64,000 bases of DNA. Origin: Blautia glucerasea. GTDB taxonomy: Bacteria > Bacillota > Clostridia > Lachnospirales > Lachnospiraceae. Position numbers and translations under genes: made by a program. Location: the NCBI RefSeq assembly GCF_013304385.1, contig NZ_JAAITU010000014.1, forward strand, positions 19,215 through 83,214, in the 5' to 3' direction. Each line of letters opens with the position of its first letter. Position 1 is the first letter of the stretch. This document shows positions 1-10,049 of this stretch, in pieces. The notes beneath the pieces were generated by a model. It saw only the letters and a program-made list of their open reading frames with translations. It did not search any database and had not been told where the DNA came from.

Positions 1-601
1 CAGAATTATTTCCATTACGGATCGTCTCGATCAGTTCGTTGGTAAATTCTTCACTGGTAACATAAAGTACCTTACTTTTTTCGTTATGTTCAATAATAAA
101 GTGGGCAATAGAATGCATCAGATGAGTCTTTCCAAGTCCGGCACCGCCGTAGATGAAAAGCGGATTATATGCTTCTCCTGGTGATTCTGCAACTGCAAGG
201 GCTGCAGCCTGTGCAAATTTGTTGTTGCTGCCTACGATAAAGGTATCAAATGTATATTTGGGATTTAAATGTGCTTCTTCGCAACGGATATCCTGCGCTG
301 TATGGCTGTTGCCAGAAGAAACTGTTTTTTTGGCTGGTACGTCTTCGGGAAGGATAAAACGCACATCACAGTTGTCCATGCCTGCAACTTCACTGATGGT
401 TACCTGCAGAGGAAGCTTATATTTCTTTGTAATATAAGAAAGCCCTACCTGCTCAGAGGGCACGATGATGGTGACTACATTACCATTTACTTCATATACT
501 TTAAGGGGTTTCAGCCATGTATTAAAGGAAACCTCAGAAAGATCATGTTCTGTTTTTACTATATTAAGGATTTCATCCCATTTTTCGATTACTGTGTTCA
601 T
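1..601 (-). CDS. dnaA: Chromosomal replication initiator DnaA (5' part, cut by window edge)
   Basis: About 200 N-terminal residues are present and the rest lies left of the window. The protein starts MNTVIEKWDEILNIV, with an AGGAGG-type site just upstream. It has the DnaA N-terminal domain (residues about 1-75), a short linker, then the start of the AAA+ domain with NPKYTFDTFIVGSNN and the Walker A motif GGAGLGKTHLMH near residue 155. DnaA binds the boxes in the adjacent intergenic region and opens the origin. It is divergent from rpmH, the usual Firmicute origin layout. An overlapping plus-strand reading frame across this gene is a shadow. Confidence 0.97.
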   Translation of the reverse strand, partial: MNTVIEKWDEILNIVKTEHDLSEVSFNTWLKPLKVYEVNGNVVTIIVPSEQVGLSYITKKYKLPLQVTISEVAGMDNCDVRFILPEDVPAKKTVSSGNSHTAQDIRCEEAHLNPKYTFDTFIVGSNNKFAQAAALAVAESPGEAYNPLFIYGGAGLGKTHLMHSIAHFIIEHNEKSKVLYVTSEEFTNELIETIRNGNNS

Positions 602-1075
602 TTTTTCCTCCCGTGGTGCATTGATAAAAGGACATAAATATCCTTTTATATATTATAATAAATTTCCTGGTTTCGCAATGAGAAAATAGGGCAGTGATGG
701 AAAATAAATGGTGTGTAATGAGAAGAATAATGTGGATTAGGTGGGTTGTTATCCACATTTTAGCTGTGGATTAGTGTGGATAACAGTGGAAATAACCACA
801 CAGGTTTCCATAAAATCCGAAATAGCGACAAAATGGTTTAAAATAATGTGTATAAGTTTATCCACTGTCCACCACTTGAAAAAAATGGCTTTTTAGCAAA
901 AGGTGTGTATAAATATGTCGAAAAAAGTGGATAGTTTTATAGATTATTGACAAGTTATCCACAAGTTATCCACAAATTGTGGATAATATTACGTAAACCA
1001 TTTAAACTATCCACTATTTCCCAAAATAGCAAAAAAAATGAGACGAAAAAAAGCCGGAAAATTCCCATTTTATGC
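602..1075. other. oriC: oriC region with DnaA boxes (dnaA-rpmH intergenic)
   Basis: An AT-rich non-coding stretch between divergent dnaA and rpmH. Perfect TTATCCACA boxes lie at 749-757, 955-963 and 966-974, with inverse TGTGGATAA at 775-783 and 978-986. Looser variants (tttatccact near 858, gtgtataag near 848, actatccacta near 1007) lie between. The 955-986 cluster has two direct boxes and one inverted box within 32 bp. This arrangement is typical of a bacterial origin next to dnaA. Any second cluster on the dnaN side is outside the window. Confidence 0.9.
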
Positions 1076-1104
1076 TTGACGTATCAGGTTTTTATGAATA
1101 TAAT
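1076..1104 (+). promoter_or_regulatory. Promoter of rpmH-rnpA operon
   Basis: TTGACG at 1076-1081 and TATAAT at 1099-1104 are separated by 17 bp. This is close to the sigma-A consensus and sits 66 bp upstream of the rpmH start. Confidence 0.8.
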
Positions 1105-1169
1105 TGAAATGATGTTCTGATTAGGATAGATAATTAAAATGATAAATAGATAAAGGAGGTGCTTTACCT

Positions 1170-1304
1170 ATGAAAATGACATTTCAGCCGAAAAAAGGAT
1201 CAAGAGCAAAGGTTCACGGATTCCGTGCACGTATGAGTACAAAAGGCGGACGTAAAGTTCTGGCTGCCAGAAGATTAAAAGGAAGAAAGCGCTTATCTGC
1301 TTAA
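1170..1304 (+). CDS. rpmH: 50S ribosomal protein L34
   Basis: A 44-residue, very basic protein starting [18 protein letters not shown] and ending GRKRLSA, full length for L34. The conserved core [15 protein letters not shown] is present. A strong AAAGGAGG site lies 8-9 bp before the ATG. L34 is a late-assembling large-subunit protein. It is the first gene of the origin-proximal operon and is separated from rnpA by a short hairpin, as in many Firmicutes. Confidence 0.97.
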   Translation: MKMTFQPKKGSRAKVHGFRARMSTKGGRKVLAARRLKGRKRLSA

Positions 1305-1364
1305 GCAGGACAGCTGTCAGCAGCCAATTTTATATGCTGGAGCAATAAGAATGCTTGACCCGTT

Positions 1365-1390
1365 AAGACCGCAGATATGTGGTCTTTTCT
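1365..1390 (+). terminator. Hairpin with T-rich tail between rpmH and rnpA
   Basis: AAGACC (1365-1370) pairs with GGTCTT (1381-1386), extended by wobble pairs in the loop and followed by a T/C-rich tail. Probably a partial terminator or processing site that sets a high rpmH:rnpA ratio. Confidence 0.55.
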
Positions 1391-1418
1391 TCTATAAAGA
1401 ATTAAAAAGGAGGATTAG

Positions 1419-1763
1419 ATGCAATACTCAGACTCCTTAAAGAAAAATCAGGATTTTCAGAAAGTATACCGAAAAGGAACATCACAGGCAAATAGGTATC
1501 TGGTGATGTACGTGCTGAAGAATGGGCACATGGAGAATCGTCTGGGAATATCAGTAAGTAAAAAAGTAGGGAATAGTGTGGTACGCCACAGAATCACCAG
1601 ATTGATCAGAGAGAGTTATCGCCTGAATGAAACATTATTTGAAAGAGGTTTGGATATAGTAGTTGTTGCCAGGACCGGGGCAAAGGGAAGGTCTTATCAG
1701 GAAATCGAAAGCGCTCTTTTGCATCTGGGTCAGCGGCATAAATGCTGTGGAGGAAAGCCATGA
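1419..1763 (+). CDS. rnpA: Ribonuclease P protein component
   Basis: A 114-residue basic protein of normal length for RnpA. The signature [18 protein letters not shown] (about residues 51-68) is the RNase P protein RNR-type motif that contacts the catalytic RNA. The N-terminal [14 protein letters not shown] is also typical. The RNase P holoenzyme removes 5' leaders from precursor tRNAs. An AAAGGAGG site precedes the ATG. The stop codon overlaps the yidD start (ATGA), which suggests translational coupling. Confidence 0.97.
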   Translation: MQYSDSLKKNQDFQKVYRKGTSQANRYLVMYVLKNGHMENRLGISVSKKVGNSVVRHRITRLIRESYRLNETLFERGLDIVVVARTGAKGRSYQEIESALLHLGQRHKCCGGKP

Positions 1764-1972
1764 TCAAAAAATGGATGATTAAGATGATTCGTCTCTATCA
1801 GAAATATTTGTCACCAATGAAGAGAACAAAATGTCCTTATATTCCCACATGTTCTCAATATGGTTTGGAAGCAATCGAAAAGTACGGTGCATGGAAAGGC
1901 GGCCTTCTTGCTTTGTGGAGGATATTAAGATGTAATCCTTTTTCACATGGAGGCTACGATCCTGTACCATAA
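1760..1972 (+). CDS. yidD: Membrane protein insertion efficiency factor YidD
   Basis: A 70-residue protein. Family motifs are YQKYLSP (residues about 13-19), [19 protein letters not shown] and the C-terminal [17 protein letters not shown]. The start at ATG 1760 is preferred over an in-frame upstream codon at 1742: it overlaps the rnpA stop, has TGGAGG about 7 bp upstream and gives the usual length. YidD is thought to assist YidC/Sec-mediated insertion, matching its position just before yidC. Confidence 0.95.
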   Translation: MIKKWMIKMIRLYQKYLSPMKRTKCPYIPTCSQYGLEAIEKYGAWKGGLLALWRILRCNPFSHGGYDPVP

Positions 1973-2014
1973 GGTATTTTACCTAAGCAGTACGAAATCT
2001 AGGAGGAGAAAACC

Positions 2015-3310
2015 TTGGATATTATTTTAGCCACAAAGAGTACTACTCCGATCATTGGCCAGCTGGCAACTCTGATGGGATGGATCATGAATGGCATCTA
2101 CAAGATGTTTGATAGTCTGTTCGGTATTCAGAACCTGGGTCTTTGTATCATTATTTTCAGTATCGTTATTTTTTTGTTTATGACCCCGCTGCAGGTTAAG
2201 CAGCAGAAATTTTCCAAGCTGAGTGCGGTTATGCAGCCTGAGCTTCAGAAGATTCAGAAGAAGTATCAGGGTAAGAGAGATCAGGTTTCCGCACAAAAGA
2301 TGCAGGAAGAAACACAGGCTGTTTACCAGAAATACGGCGTTTCTCCTACAGGAAGCTGTGTGCAGTTGTTGATCCAGTTTCCTGTATTGATGGCTTTATG
2401 GCAGGTTATCTATAAGATTCCTGCATATGTAAGCAGTGTTGGTGAAGTATTTACAGATGTTGTGACAAAGATCGTTTCCATAAACGGATATACAGATCTG
2501 CTTCAGACCTTTATCAAGGATCACAACATGTCAAGGGTATCCCTTGTTTTAGATGGAACAAAGGCTACAAGCAACTCAATCATTGATTTCCTGTATGCAC
2601 TTTCCCCATCTCAGTGGAAGGAACTTTCTTCCATGAGCCAGTTTTCAGGATTTTCCAAGGAGATCAATGGAGCTGCCAGCGAGATTTCCAAGATGCAGAG
2701 CTTTTGCGGGCTGAATATTGCAGACCAGCCTCTTACTTATATTAAGGCTGCATTTACAGGTGGTGCTATCATCCTTGCTATTGTAGCAATCATGATCCCG
2801 GTTCTTGCATGGGCAACACAGGTACTCAATTATAAGCTGATGCCTCAGGCAGCAGTAACAAATGACAGTAATTCTACCATGAATGCATCCATGAAGACCA
2901 TGAATACAGTAATGCCCCTGATGTCTGCTGTATTCTGTTTCACATTCCCGGTAGGTCTTGGTATTTACTGGATTGCCAGTGCAGTGGTACGAAGCGTACA
3001 GCAGGTAGTGATCAATCGTATTCTGAATAAGATTGATATTAATGACCTGATTAATGAAAACATGAAAAAAATGGAAAAGAAGCGTGCAAAACAGGGGCTT
3101 CCGCCACAGAAGATCACAAATCAGGCAAATCAAAATACAAAGAACATTAATACAACAAAGATTGATAAGGGAAATGGCGGCGGCAATGCTGCTGAGAAAA
3201 CAAAAAAACTTGAGGAATCCTACCAGAAGGCAAGAAATGCAAAGCCAGGCAGTATTACTGCAAAGGCCAATATGGTAAGGGATTTTGATGAGAGAAACAA
3301 GAAAAAATAA
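2015..3310 (+). CDS. yidC: Membrane protein insertase YidC/OxaA
   Basis: A 431-residue polytopic protein of the Gram-positive YidC/Oxa1 class. The TTG start at 2015 follows AGGAGGAG. Hydrophobic segments include residues about 41-58, one ending in TPLQVKQQKFSKL (the conserved cytoplasmic loop after TM1), a QFPVLMALWQVIY segment, and the C-terminal pair around MSAVFCFTFPVGLGIYW. The basic tail (about residues 350-431) is typical of ribosome-binding extensions. It inserts and folds membrane proteins with or without Sec. It has no obvious lipoprotein signal, unlike SpoIIIJ of Bacillus. Confidence 0.95.
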   Translation: MDIILATKSTTPIIGQLATLMGWIMNGIYKMFDSLFGIQNLGLCIIIFSIVIFLFMTPLQVKQQKFSKLSAVMQPELQKIQKKYQGKRDQVSAQKMQEETQAVYQKYGVSPTGSCVQLLIQFPVLMALWQVIYKIPAYVSSVGEVFTDVVTKIVSINGYTDLLQTFIKDHNMSRVSLVLDGTKATSNSIIDFLYALSPSQWKELSSMSQFSGFSKEINGAASEISKMQSFCGLNIADQPLTYIKAAFTGGAIILAIVAIMIPVLAWATQVLNYKLMPQAAVTNDSNSTMNASMKTMNTVMPLMSAVFCFTFPVGLGIYWIASAVVRSVQQVVINRILNKIDINDLINENMKKMEKKRAKQGLPPQKITNQANQNTKNINTTKIDKGNGGGNAAEKTKKLEESYQKARNAKPGSITAKANMVRDFDERNKKK

Positions 3311-3336
3311 GAACAACAATAAGGAACGGAGGGGCT

Positions 3337-4305
3337 ATGATGGAGGATTACGTTCAGTTTTCCGCAAAAACTAAAAGTGAAGCAATCACAAAAGCCTGCA
3401 TAGAGCTTGGTACATCCAGTGACCAGCTTGATATTCAGGTTGTAAGCGAAGGCAGCTCTGGATTTTTTGGCATCGGCAGTAAGCCTGCAATTATTAAAGT
3501 ACGTAAGATCGAAACCGTTTCTGATGAGGAAGAGATCAAGGAAATCGTTGATACTGTAAAAGTGGAAGCGATCAAAGAAGATGAAAACCGCAAAAAGGCT
3601 CCGAAGCCAGTGAAGAAACAGGCACCCAGACAGGAAGAAAAGAAAGAGCCAAAGAAAGCGGATCTTGCAAAAGAACCAAAGGAAAAGCCAGTTAAGCCGG
3701 CAAAAGAGAAAACTTATAAAGAACGTCCGGTTAAAGAAAGACAGCCAAAAGAAACAGAAGGCACAGTAAAAGAACGTCAGCCGAAGGAAAGACCGGTAAA
3801 GCCGTCTAAGCCTGTAGAAGTGATCACAGATCCACAGGAGATCAAAGAGATCGAAGAGAGAGCAATTGTTTTCCTGAAGGATGTGTTTGCATCCATGGAT
3901 CTTGGAGAAGTAGAGATCACATCCAAGTACGACACAACTGACGGATGTCTGGAGGTGGATTTTGAAGGCGAAGATATGGGTATCCTGATCGGAAAAAGAG
4001 GACAGACTCTGGATTCACTTCAGTATCTTACCAGCCTTGTGGTAAATAAAGGCAAGAGTAATTATATTCGTGTAAAGCTTGATACAGAGGACTATCGCCG
4101 TCGTCGTAAAGAGACACTGGAGAACCTGGCAAGAGGGATTGCCTACAAGGTTAAGAAGACCAGGAAGCCGGTAGTTTTAGAGCCGATGAATCCATATGAG
4201 AGAAGGATCATCCATTCCTCTCTGCAGGGAAACAAGTATGTGGAGACCATCAGCGAGGGCGAAGAGCCATATCGTCATGTAGTTGTAAGATTGAAAAGGT
4301 ACTAA
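3337..4305 (+). CDS. khpB: RNA-binding protein KhpB (Jag/EloR family)
   Basis: A 322-residue protein with an N-terminal Jag_N domain (residues 1-60, SGFFGIGSKPAIIKV). A long K/E/P-rich low-complexity linker (about 65-165) follows, with repeated PKE, RPVK and KERQPKE segments. Then come a KH domain with the GILIGKRGQTLDSLQYL loop and a C-terminal R3H domain ending NKYVETISEGEEPYRHVVVRLK. KhpB pairs with KhpA as an RNA chaperone that affects cell elongation. ATG 3337 and ATG 3340 are both possible after AACGGAGGGG. The position after yidC is the conserved one. Confidence 0.94.
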   Translation: MMEDYVQFSAKTKSEAITKACIELGTSSDQLDIQVVSEGSSGFFGIGSKPAIIKVRKIETVSDEEEIKEIVDTVKVEAIKEDENRKKAPKPVKKQAPRQEEKKEPKKADLAKEPKEKPVKPAKEKTYKERPVKERQPKETEGTVKERQPKERPVKPSKPVEVITDPQEIKEIEERAIVFLKDVFASMDLGEVEITSKYDTTDGCLEVDFEGEDMGILIGKRGQTLDSLQYLTSLVVNKGKSNYIRVKLDTEDYRRRRKETLENLARGIAYKVKKTRKPVVLEPMNPYERRIIHSSLQGNKYVETISEGEEPYRHVVVRLKRY

Positions 4306-4364
4306 GATTACAGGATGGAAAATCTGGACGCAGATATAATGATATTTGTTTTGCGAAAGCTGAG

Positions 4365-4390
4365 AAAACAGATATAAGAATATCTGTTTT
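4365..4390 (+). terminator. 11-bp perfect hairpin in khpB-mnmE gap
   Basis: AAAACAGATAT (4365-4375) pairs perfectly with ATATCTGTTTT (4380-4390) around an AAGA loop. The T-rich distal arm suggests a weak terminator or attenuator. The rest of the 231-bp gap is AT-rich with no gene. Confidence 0.5.
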
Positions 4391-4536
4391 CCGAAAATCC
4401 AGTTGAATATGAAACTGAAAAGATGTTATTCTAGGTGAAAGATAGAAAAGCAGCTTTGTTATTCGGGATATATTCCAGCATAGCAAGGTGCACCTGGAGT
4501 AACATTTTTTTATTGAAAAACAAGAGGAGAATGAAA

Positions 4537-5910
4537 ATGGAAAAAACCATCGCTGCAATTTCTACAGCTGTCAGTGCATCCGGCATTGGGATCGTCCGTA
4601 TCAGTGGAGAAGAATCCATGGATGTGATCAGTCGGATTTACAAATCCAAAGGTGGGAAAAAGGATATCCGCAAAGCGGCATCTCATACTATTCATTATGG
4701 ATATATTTATGATGGAGAGGAATTGGTAGATGAGGTTCTGGTAATGATCATGAAGGCACCTCGCACTTTTACAGGAGAGGATACTGTAGAGATCGATTGC
4801 CACGGCGGTGTGTATGCTATGAACAGGGTACTGGAAACAGTTTTGAAAAACGGAGCTAAGATTGCAGAGCCAGGTGAATTTACAAAACGGGCATTCTTAA
4901 ACGGAAGGCTGGATCTGTCCCAGGCTGAGGCAGTGATGGATGTGATCCAGGCAAAGAATCAGTCAGCTTTGAACTGCTCTATGAGCCAGCTGAAGGGTTC
5001 TGTAAAAAAAGTGATCACACAGATCCGTAGTGAGCTGATCTACCATATTGCATATATTGAATCTGCACTGGATGATCCAGAACATATCAGTTTGGATGGA
5101 TATCCGGAGCAGCTCCTTAAAGTAGTAAAAATACAGGAAAAGAAGATGGATCATCTGATTGCAACAGCTTCAGATGGAAAAATGATCCGTGAGGGTATCC
5201 GCACAGTGATCCTTGGTAAGCCAAATGCAGGAAAATCTTCCATGCTGAATCTTCTGACAGGGGAAAACAGGGCTATTGTTACAGACATTGCAGGAACTAC
5301 CAGAGATGTGCTTGAGGAGTATATTAATCTTCATGGGATCACCCTGAAAATGGCAGATACTGCAGGAATACGGCAGACAGAGGATGTGGTTGAAAAGATT
5401 GGCGTAGGGAAGGCAAAGGAGCTGGCAAAGGACGCAGATTTGATCCTGTATGTGGTAGATTCGTCTACGCCTCTTGATGAAAATGATCATGAGATCATGA
5501 AGATGCTGGAAGGAAAAAAAGCCATTGTGCTTTATAATAAAACAGATCTGGATCCGGCTGTTACAACAGAAGATATTCGGGCACTGGTTTCACATCCTGT
5601 AATTCCGGTTTCGGCTAAAGAAGAGACTGGGATAGGAGAACTGGAAGAACAGATCCGGAAGCTTTTCTTTCAGGGGGAAATCACTTTTAATGACCAGGTT
5701 TATATTACAAATGCAAGGCATAAGGAAGCCCTTACAGATGCATTGGCAAGCTTGAAAATGGTGGAACAAAGTATTATTGATGATATGCCTGAAGACTTCT
5801 TTTCCATAGATCTTATGAGCGCTTATGAGAGCCTTGGAAGGATCATAGGGGAGTCGGTAGGCGAAGATCTGGTAAATGAGATATTCAGTAAATTCTGTAT
5901 GGGAAAATAG
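4537..5910 (+). CDS. mnmE: tRNA modification GTPase MnmE
   Basis: A 457-residue protein. With MnmG it installs the carboxymethylaminomethyl/aminomethyl group on U34 of certain tRNAs. The N-terminal tetrahydrofolate-binding domain begins [21 protein letters not shown]. The G domain has P-loop [11 protein letters not shown] (about residues 226-236), TTRD in switch I, DTAG and NKTD. The C-terminal FCMGK is the CxGK catalytic motif. The start at 4537 is preferred over ATG 4531 or further upstream because AGAGGAGA lies about 7 bp before it. mnmG follows after 20 bp. Confidence 0.96.
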   Translation: MEKTIAAISTAVSASGIGIVRISGEESMDVISRIYKSKGGKKDIRKAASHTIHYGYIYDGEELVDEVLVMIMKAPRTFTGEDTVEIDCHGGVYAMNRVLETVLKNGAKIAEPGEFTKRAFLNGRLDLSQAEAVMDVIQAKNQSALNCSMSQLKGSVKKVITQIRSELIYHIAYIESALDDPEHISLDGYPEQLLKVVKIQEKKMDHLIATASDGKMIREGIRTVILGKPNAGKSSMLNLLTGENRAIVTDIAGTTRDVLEEYINLHGITLKMADTAGIRQTEDVVEKIGVGKAKELAKDADLILYVVDSSTPLDENDHEIMKMLEGKKAIVLYNKTDLDPAVTTEDIRALVSHPVIPVSAKEETGIGELEEQIRKLFFQGEITFNDQVYITNARHKEALTDALASLKMVEQSIIDDMPEDFFSIDLMSAYESLGRIIGESVGEDLVNEIFSKFCMGK

Positions 5911-5930
5911 GTAAAAGGAGCAGACAGCAA

Positions 5931-7799
5931 ATGAAAAGAATAGAAGAAGATTTTGATATTGTTGTTGTAGGTGCAGGGCATGCAGGCTGTGAGGCAGCAC
6001 TGGCAGGGGCACGCCTTGGACTTAATACCATTATGTTTACAGTCAGTGTGGAAAGTATTGCGCTTATGCCCTGTAATCCTAATATCGGCGGCAGTTCCAA
6101 GGGACATCTGGTAAGAGAATTGGATGCACTTGGCGGCGAAATGGGGAAGAATATTGACAAAACATTTATACAGTCAAAGATGCTGAATTGTTCCAAAGGA
6201 CCGGCCGTTCATTCCCTTCGTGCCCAGGCAGACAAGCAGGCTTATAGCAATGAAATGCGTAAAACACTGGAAAATCAGGAGAACCTTACCATTCGTCAGG
6301 GCGAGGTGACAAAGCTGCTGGTACAGGATGGCAGGATCACAGGTGTGGAAACATATTCAGGCGCTATTTATCATTGTAAAGCAGTAGTTCTTTGTACAGG
6401 CACTTATCTGAAGGCAAGGTGTATTTATGGGGATATAAGCAATTATACAGGACCTAACGGCCTTCAGGCAGCCAATTATCTTACAGATTCCCTGAAGGAG
6501 CTGGGAATTGAAATGTTCCGTTTTAAAACCGGTACACCGGCCAGAATCGCAGGAAATACCATTGATTACAGCAAGATGGAAGAACAGTTCGGAGACGAAA
6601 AAGTAGTGCCGTTTTCCTTCTCTACTGATCCTGAAGATGTACAGATCCCTCAGAAATCCTGCTGGCTCACCTACACCAATGAAGAGACACATAAGATCAT
6701 CCGGGATAATCTGGATCGATCTCCTCTTTACTCCGGAATGATCCACGGAACAGGACCCAGATACTGTCCTTCTATTGAGGATAAGGTAGTACGTTTTGCA
6801 GATAAAAAAAGGCATCAGGTGTTTATTGAGCCTGAAGGCGAATATACAAATGAAATGTATATCGGAGGTATGTCCAGTTCCCTGCCTGAGGATGTGCAGA
6901 AGGCTATGTACCATACAGTACCTGGTCTAGAGCATGCAAAGATCGTGAAAAATGCATATGCAATTGAGTATGACTGCATTAATCCAAGGCAGCTTTATCC
7001 CACTTTGGAATTTAAGAAAATCCAAGGATTGTTCAGTGGAGGACAGTTTAATGGAAGCTCCGGATATGAGGAAGCAGCGGCCCAGGGATTAATAGCAGGA
7101 ATTAATGCGGCTATGGAGGTAAAAGGCCAGGAACAGCTGATTTTGGACCGCTCAGAGGCATATATCGGAGTGCTGATAGATGACCTGGTAACAAAGGAAA
7201 ACCATGAACCATACCGTATGATGACAAGTCGTGCAGAATACAGGCTTCTTCTCCGGCAGGATAATGCAGATCTGCGTCTGCGTAAAAAAGGATGGCAGGT
7301 AGGGCTTGTGGATGATGCCACTTATCAGAAGATCCTTGTTAAAGAGCAGCAGATTAAAGATGAGATTAAGAGGATCGAAAATGCTACTATTGGAGGAACA
7401 CCGCAGGTACAGCAGCTTCTGGAAAGCTTAGGAAGCACACCATTAAAATCCGGTACAACACTTGCAGAACTGATCCGCAGACCGGAGCTTTCTTATGATG
7501 CGATCCAGTCTATTGATCCGGCAAGACCAAAGCTGTCCAGGGATGTGGAGGAACAGGTAAATATTAATGTGAAATACGACGGATATATCCGTCGTCAGCT
7601 GAAGCAGGTGGAGCAGTTTAAGAAGTTGGAAGAAAAGAAGATACCTGCAGATCTGGACTATGAAAAGGTAGGAAGCCTGCGTCTGGAAGCAAAACAAAAA
7701 CTGGAACTTTACAGGCCTGTATCCATTGGTCAGGCATCCAGAATTTCAGGAGTATCTCCTGCAGATATTTCCGTACTTCTGGTATATTTGTCCCACTGA
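5931..7799 (+). CDS. mnmG: tRNA uridine-5-carboxymethylaminomethyl(34) synthesis enzyme MnmG
   Basis: A 622-residue FAD enzyme and partner of MnmE. The dinucleotide-binding loop [19 protein letters not shown] lies at residues about 10-28. The family motifs [22 protein letters not shown] and [15 protein letters not shown] and the C-terminal helical domain ([17 protein letters not shown]) are all present. Length is normal. It is co-directional with mnmE and probably co-transcribed. Confidence 0.96.
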   Translation: MKRIEEDFDIVVVGAGHAGCEAALAGARLGLNTIMFTVSVESIALMPCNPNIGGSSKGHLVRELDALGGEMGKNIDKTFIQSKMLNCSKGPAVHSLRAQADKQAYSNEMRKTLENQENLTIRQGEVTKLLVQDGRITGVETYSGAIYHCKAVVLCTGTYLKARCIYGDISNYTGPNGLQAANYLTDSLKELGIEMFRFKTGTPARIAGNTIDYSKMEEQFGDEKVVPFSFSTDPEDVQIPQKSCWLTYTNEETHKIIRDNLDRSPLYSGMIHGTGPRYCPSIEDKVVRFADKKRHQVFIEPEGEYTNEMYIGGMSSSLPEDVQKAMYHTVPGLEHAKIVKNAYAIEYDCINPRQLYPTLEFKKIQGLFSGGQFNGSSGYEEAAAQGLIAGINAAMEVKGQEQLILDRSEAYIGVLIDDLVTKENHEPYRMMTSRAEYRLLLRQDNADLRLRKKGWQVGLVDDATYQKILVKEQQIKDEIKRIENATIGGTPQVQQLLESLGSTPLKSGTTLAELIRRPELSYDAIQSIDPARPKLSRDVEEQVNINVKYDGYIRRQLKQVEQFKKLEEKKIPADLDYEKVGSLRLEAKQKLELYRPVSIGQASRISGVSPADISVLLVYLSH

Positions 7800-7814
7800 A
7801 ACATTCTTAAAATA

Positions 7815-7835
7815 GTTGGGTGTTTTGCACCCAAC
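7815..7835 (+). terminator. Hairpin between mnmG and rsmG
   Basis: GTTGGGTG (7815-7822) pairs perfectly with CACCCAAC (7828-7835) around TTTTG. The tail is not a clean T run, so it may be a processing hairpin rather than a true terminator. Confidence 0.45.
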
Positions 7836-7865
7836 ATCACATTTATTTAGAAAGAGGAAATCCAG

Positions 7866-8615
7866 ATGAATTATGATCTGACATCATTTGAAAAAGGGCT
7901 GGAACAGCTTTCTATTACCCTTTCCGGGGAGCAGAAACAGCAGTTTCTCACCTATTATGAATACCTTGTAGAGAAGAATAAAGTTATGAATCTTACGGCG
8001 ATTACAGAATATGAAGAAGTGATCACTAAGCATTTTCTTGACAGTCTTGCTGTGGTAAAAACCAGCTGTTTTAAGTCGGAAAAGCTGGCTGGAAAAAGGC
8101 TGATAGATATAGGAACAGGAGCCGGTTTTCCAGGAATCCCGCTGAAGATTGCTTTCCCAGAGCTGGAGATCCTTTTGCTGGATTCACTGAATAAAAGAAT
8201 CAATTTTCTGAATGAGGTAACAGAAATGCTGGGGCTTACAAAGATCAATACTGTGCATGGAAGAGCCGAAGATTATGCAAAACAGAAGGGATACAGGGAG
8301 AGTTTTGACTTTTGTGTATCCCGTGCTGTTGCTAATTTAAGTACACTTTCCGAGTATTGTATCCCATTTGTCAAGCCGGGCGGATGCTTTATTTCCTATA
8401 AGTCTGGTAGTGTTGACCAGGAGCTTATCCAGGCAGAAAAGGCTGTAAAGATCCTGGGAGGACAAAGAGAAGAGGTGGTGCGTTTTTCCCTTGCAGACAC
8501 AGATATGGACAGATCCTTTGTGGTGATACGCAAGGCAAAACCAACACCAAAGAAGTATCCAAGAAAGGCCGGACTTCCTTCCAAAGAACCATTAGGAGCG
8601 GTAATACTATCATAA
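7866..8615 (+). CDS. rsmG: 16S rRNA (guanine(527)-N7)-methyltransferase RsmG
   Basis: A 249-residue class I SAM methyltransferase. Motif I is DIGTGAGFPGIPLKIAFPE (about residues 79-97), followed by LLDSLNKRINFLNEV and the downstream CVSRAVANLSTLSEYC that typifies GidB/RsmG. It methylates G527 of 16S rRNA. AGAGGAAA precedes the ATG. It is the last gene of the origin-proximal tRNA/rRNA modification set. Confidence 0.95.
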   Translation: MNYDLTSFEKGLEQLSITLSGEQKQQFLTYYEYLVEKNKVMNLTAITEYEEVITKHFLDSLAVVKTSCFKSEKLAGKRLIDIGTGAGFPGIPLKIAFPELEILLLDSLNKRINFLNEVTEMLGLTKINTVHGRAEDYAKQKGYRESFDFCVSRAVANLSTLSEYCIPFVKPGGCFISYKSGSVDQELIQAEKAVKILGGQREEVVRFSLADTDMDRSFVVIRKAKPTPKKYPRKAGLPSKEPLGAVILS

Positions 8616-8912
8616 ATACCAGATAAAATATCAGATAAAATACTGCGAAAAGTAGCACATAAAATACTAGAAAAATACTGGATAAAACACCTGAAATTTC
8701 ACATTTGAAACACATAACTATCACACTTTTTTCACACAATCATACAATTTTCCTCACATCTTAAACATAAAATATATGTTAAAGAAGTATCCATGCGGCA
8801 AAAATGCTGAGGCATTTTTGCTGTGTGGAAATGTGGCCTATGTGCCGCATTACCATATATGAAAGTCAGCAGTCATCCTGGACTTTCACAGCAAAAAAAG
8901 GAGGAGAAGAAC
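8616..8912 (+). promoter_or_regulatory. Repeat-rich gap and structured leader of the ABC operon
   Basis: Non-coding. The first 75 bp carry imperfect iterations of an agataaaatact-like unit. Next, GCAAAAATGC (8798-8807) pairs with GCATTTTTGC (8812-8821). ATGCGGCA (8793-8800) is complementary to TGCCGCAT (8843-8850), sharing three bases with the first stem, so the two folds compete. A third stem, TGAAAGTC/GACTTTCA (8860-8867/8881-8888), ends 9 bp before the AAGGAGGAG site of the ABC gene. The layout looks like an attenuator or riboswitch-like leader. No known class is recognised. Confidence 0.45.
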
Positions 8913-10049
8913 TTGATTGAAGTGAATAATCTGGTCAAGCGGTATGGAGATCACAAAGCGGTTGACCATCTCTCTTTTTCTATCGAAAAAGGCAAAATCT
9001 ACGGTTTTCTAGGACCAAATGGAGCCGGTAAATCTACTACCATGAATATGATCACCGGCTATATCGCTTCCACAGAAGGAAGCGTTGTTATTGATGGGCA
9101 TGATATTCTGGAGGAGCCTGAGGAAGCGAAAAAATGTATTGGCTATCTTCCGGAGCAGCCACCTCTTTACTTTGACATGACGGTTCTTGAGTACCTGCGG
9201 TTTGTCGCTGATCTTAAAAAAATTCCAAGAGCAAAAAAAATGTCCATGATCGAAGAAGTTATGGATATGGTTAAAATAACGGACATGAAACATCGTCTGA
9301 TCAAGAATCTATCCAAAGGATACAGACAGAGGGTAGGAATTGCTCAGGCAGTGCTGGGATATCCGGAAGTGATCATTCTGGATGAGCCTACCGTTGGTCT
9401 TGACCCGAAACAGATCAATGAGATCCGGGAACTGATCAAAGGTCTTAAAAAGAAGCATACTGTGATTTTAAGTTCTCATATTCTGTCAGAGGTCAGTGCG
9501 GTATGTGATTATGTTTTGATTATCTCCCACGGGAAGCTGGTTGCCAGTGATACACCGGAGAATTTGGCTAAACTGGCAGCAGGATCTAATAATCTGAATA
9601 TGCTGATCAAAGGAAATCGCAGTGAAATTCAGAACGCACTTGCTGAAGTGGAAGGCATTAAACGGATAAAACTGGAAAAATCATCTGAAGAAAATATTTG
9701 GAATGCATCGCTAACCCTGGATGAAAATAAAGATATAAGAGAAGCGGTATTTTACAGTATGGTTAAAGCTGACTGCCCAATCCTTGAGATGAAAACAAAG
9801 AGGGCTTCTCTTGAGGAAGTATTCCTTGAACTTACCGAAAATGAAAAGCAAGATCAGGCAAAAGATGAAAAAACTGATAAGAAGTCAGAAGCAGCCATTT
9901 CAGACGCAGATATGGATACAGATACTGAAACAGATATAGCTGCAGAAAAAGATACAGAAAGCGTTGCAGATGTGGATATAGAAACAAGTGCTGGATCTGT
10001 AAACGGACCGGCAGAAAAGGAGGAAGATCCAGATGACAGCAGTTTATAA
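8913..10049 (+). CDS. ABC transporter ATP-binding protein, GldA-like
   Basis: 378 residues from a TTG start at 8913, 8 bp after AAGGAGGAG. Upstream in-frame codons lack a ribosome site. Walker A is GPNGAGKSTT (about residues 36-45), the signature is LSKGYRQRVGIAQ and Walker B is VIILDEPTVGLDP. After the C-terminal regulatory domain there is a roughly 65-residue acidic tail rich in D/T/E (DADMDTDTETDIAAEKDTE), unusual for the family. It overlaps the permease gene by 17 bp. With the next three genes it resembles the GldA-GldF-GldG type exporter; substrate unknown. Confidence 0.88.
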   Translation: MIEVNNLVKRYGDHKAVDHLSFSIEKGKIYGFLGPNGAGKSTTMNMITGYIASTEGSVVIDGHDILEEPEEAKKCIGYLPEQPPLYFDMTVLEYLRFVADLKKIPRAKKMSMIEEVMDMVKITDMKHRLIKNLSKGYRQRVGIAQAVLGYPEVIILDEPTVGLDPKQINEIRELIKGLKKKHTVILSSHILSEVSAVCDYVLIISHGKLVASDTPENLAKLAAGSNNLNMLIKGNRSEIQNALAEVEGIKRIKLEKSSEENIWNASLTLDENKDIREAVFYSMVKADCPILEMKTKRASLEEVFLELTENEKQDQAKDEKTDKKSEAAISDADMDTDTETDIAAEKDTESVADVDIETSAGSVNGPAEKEEDPDDSSL

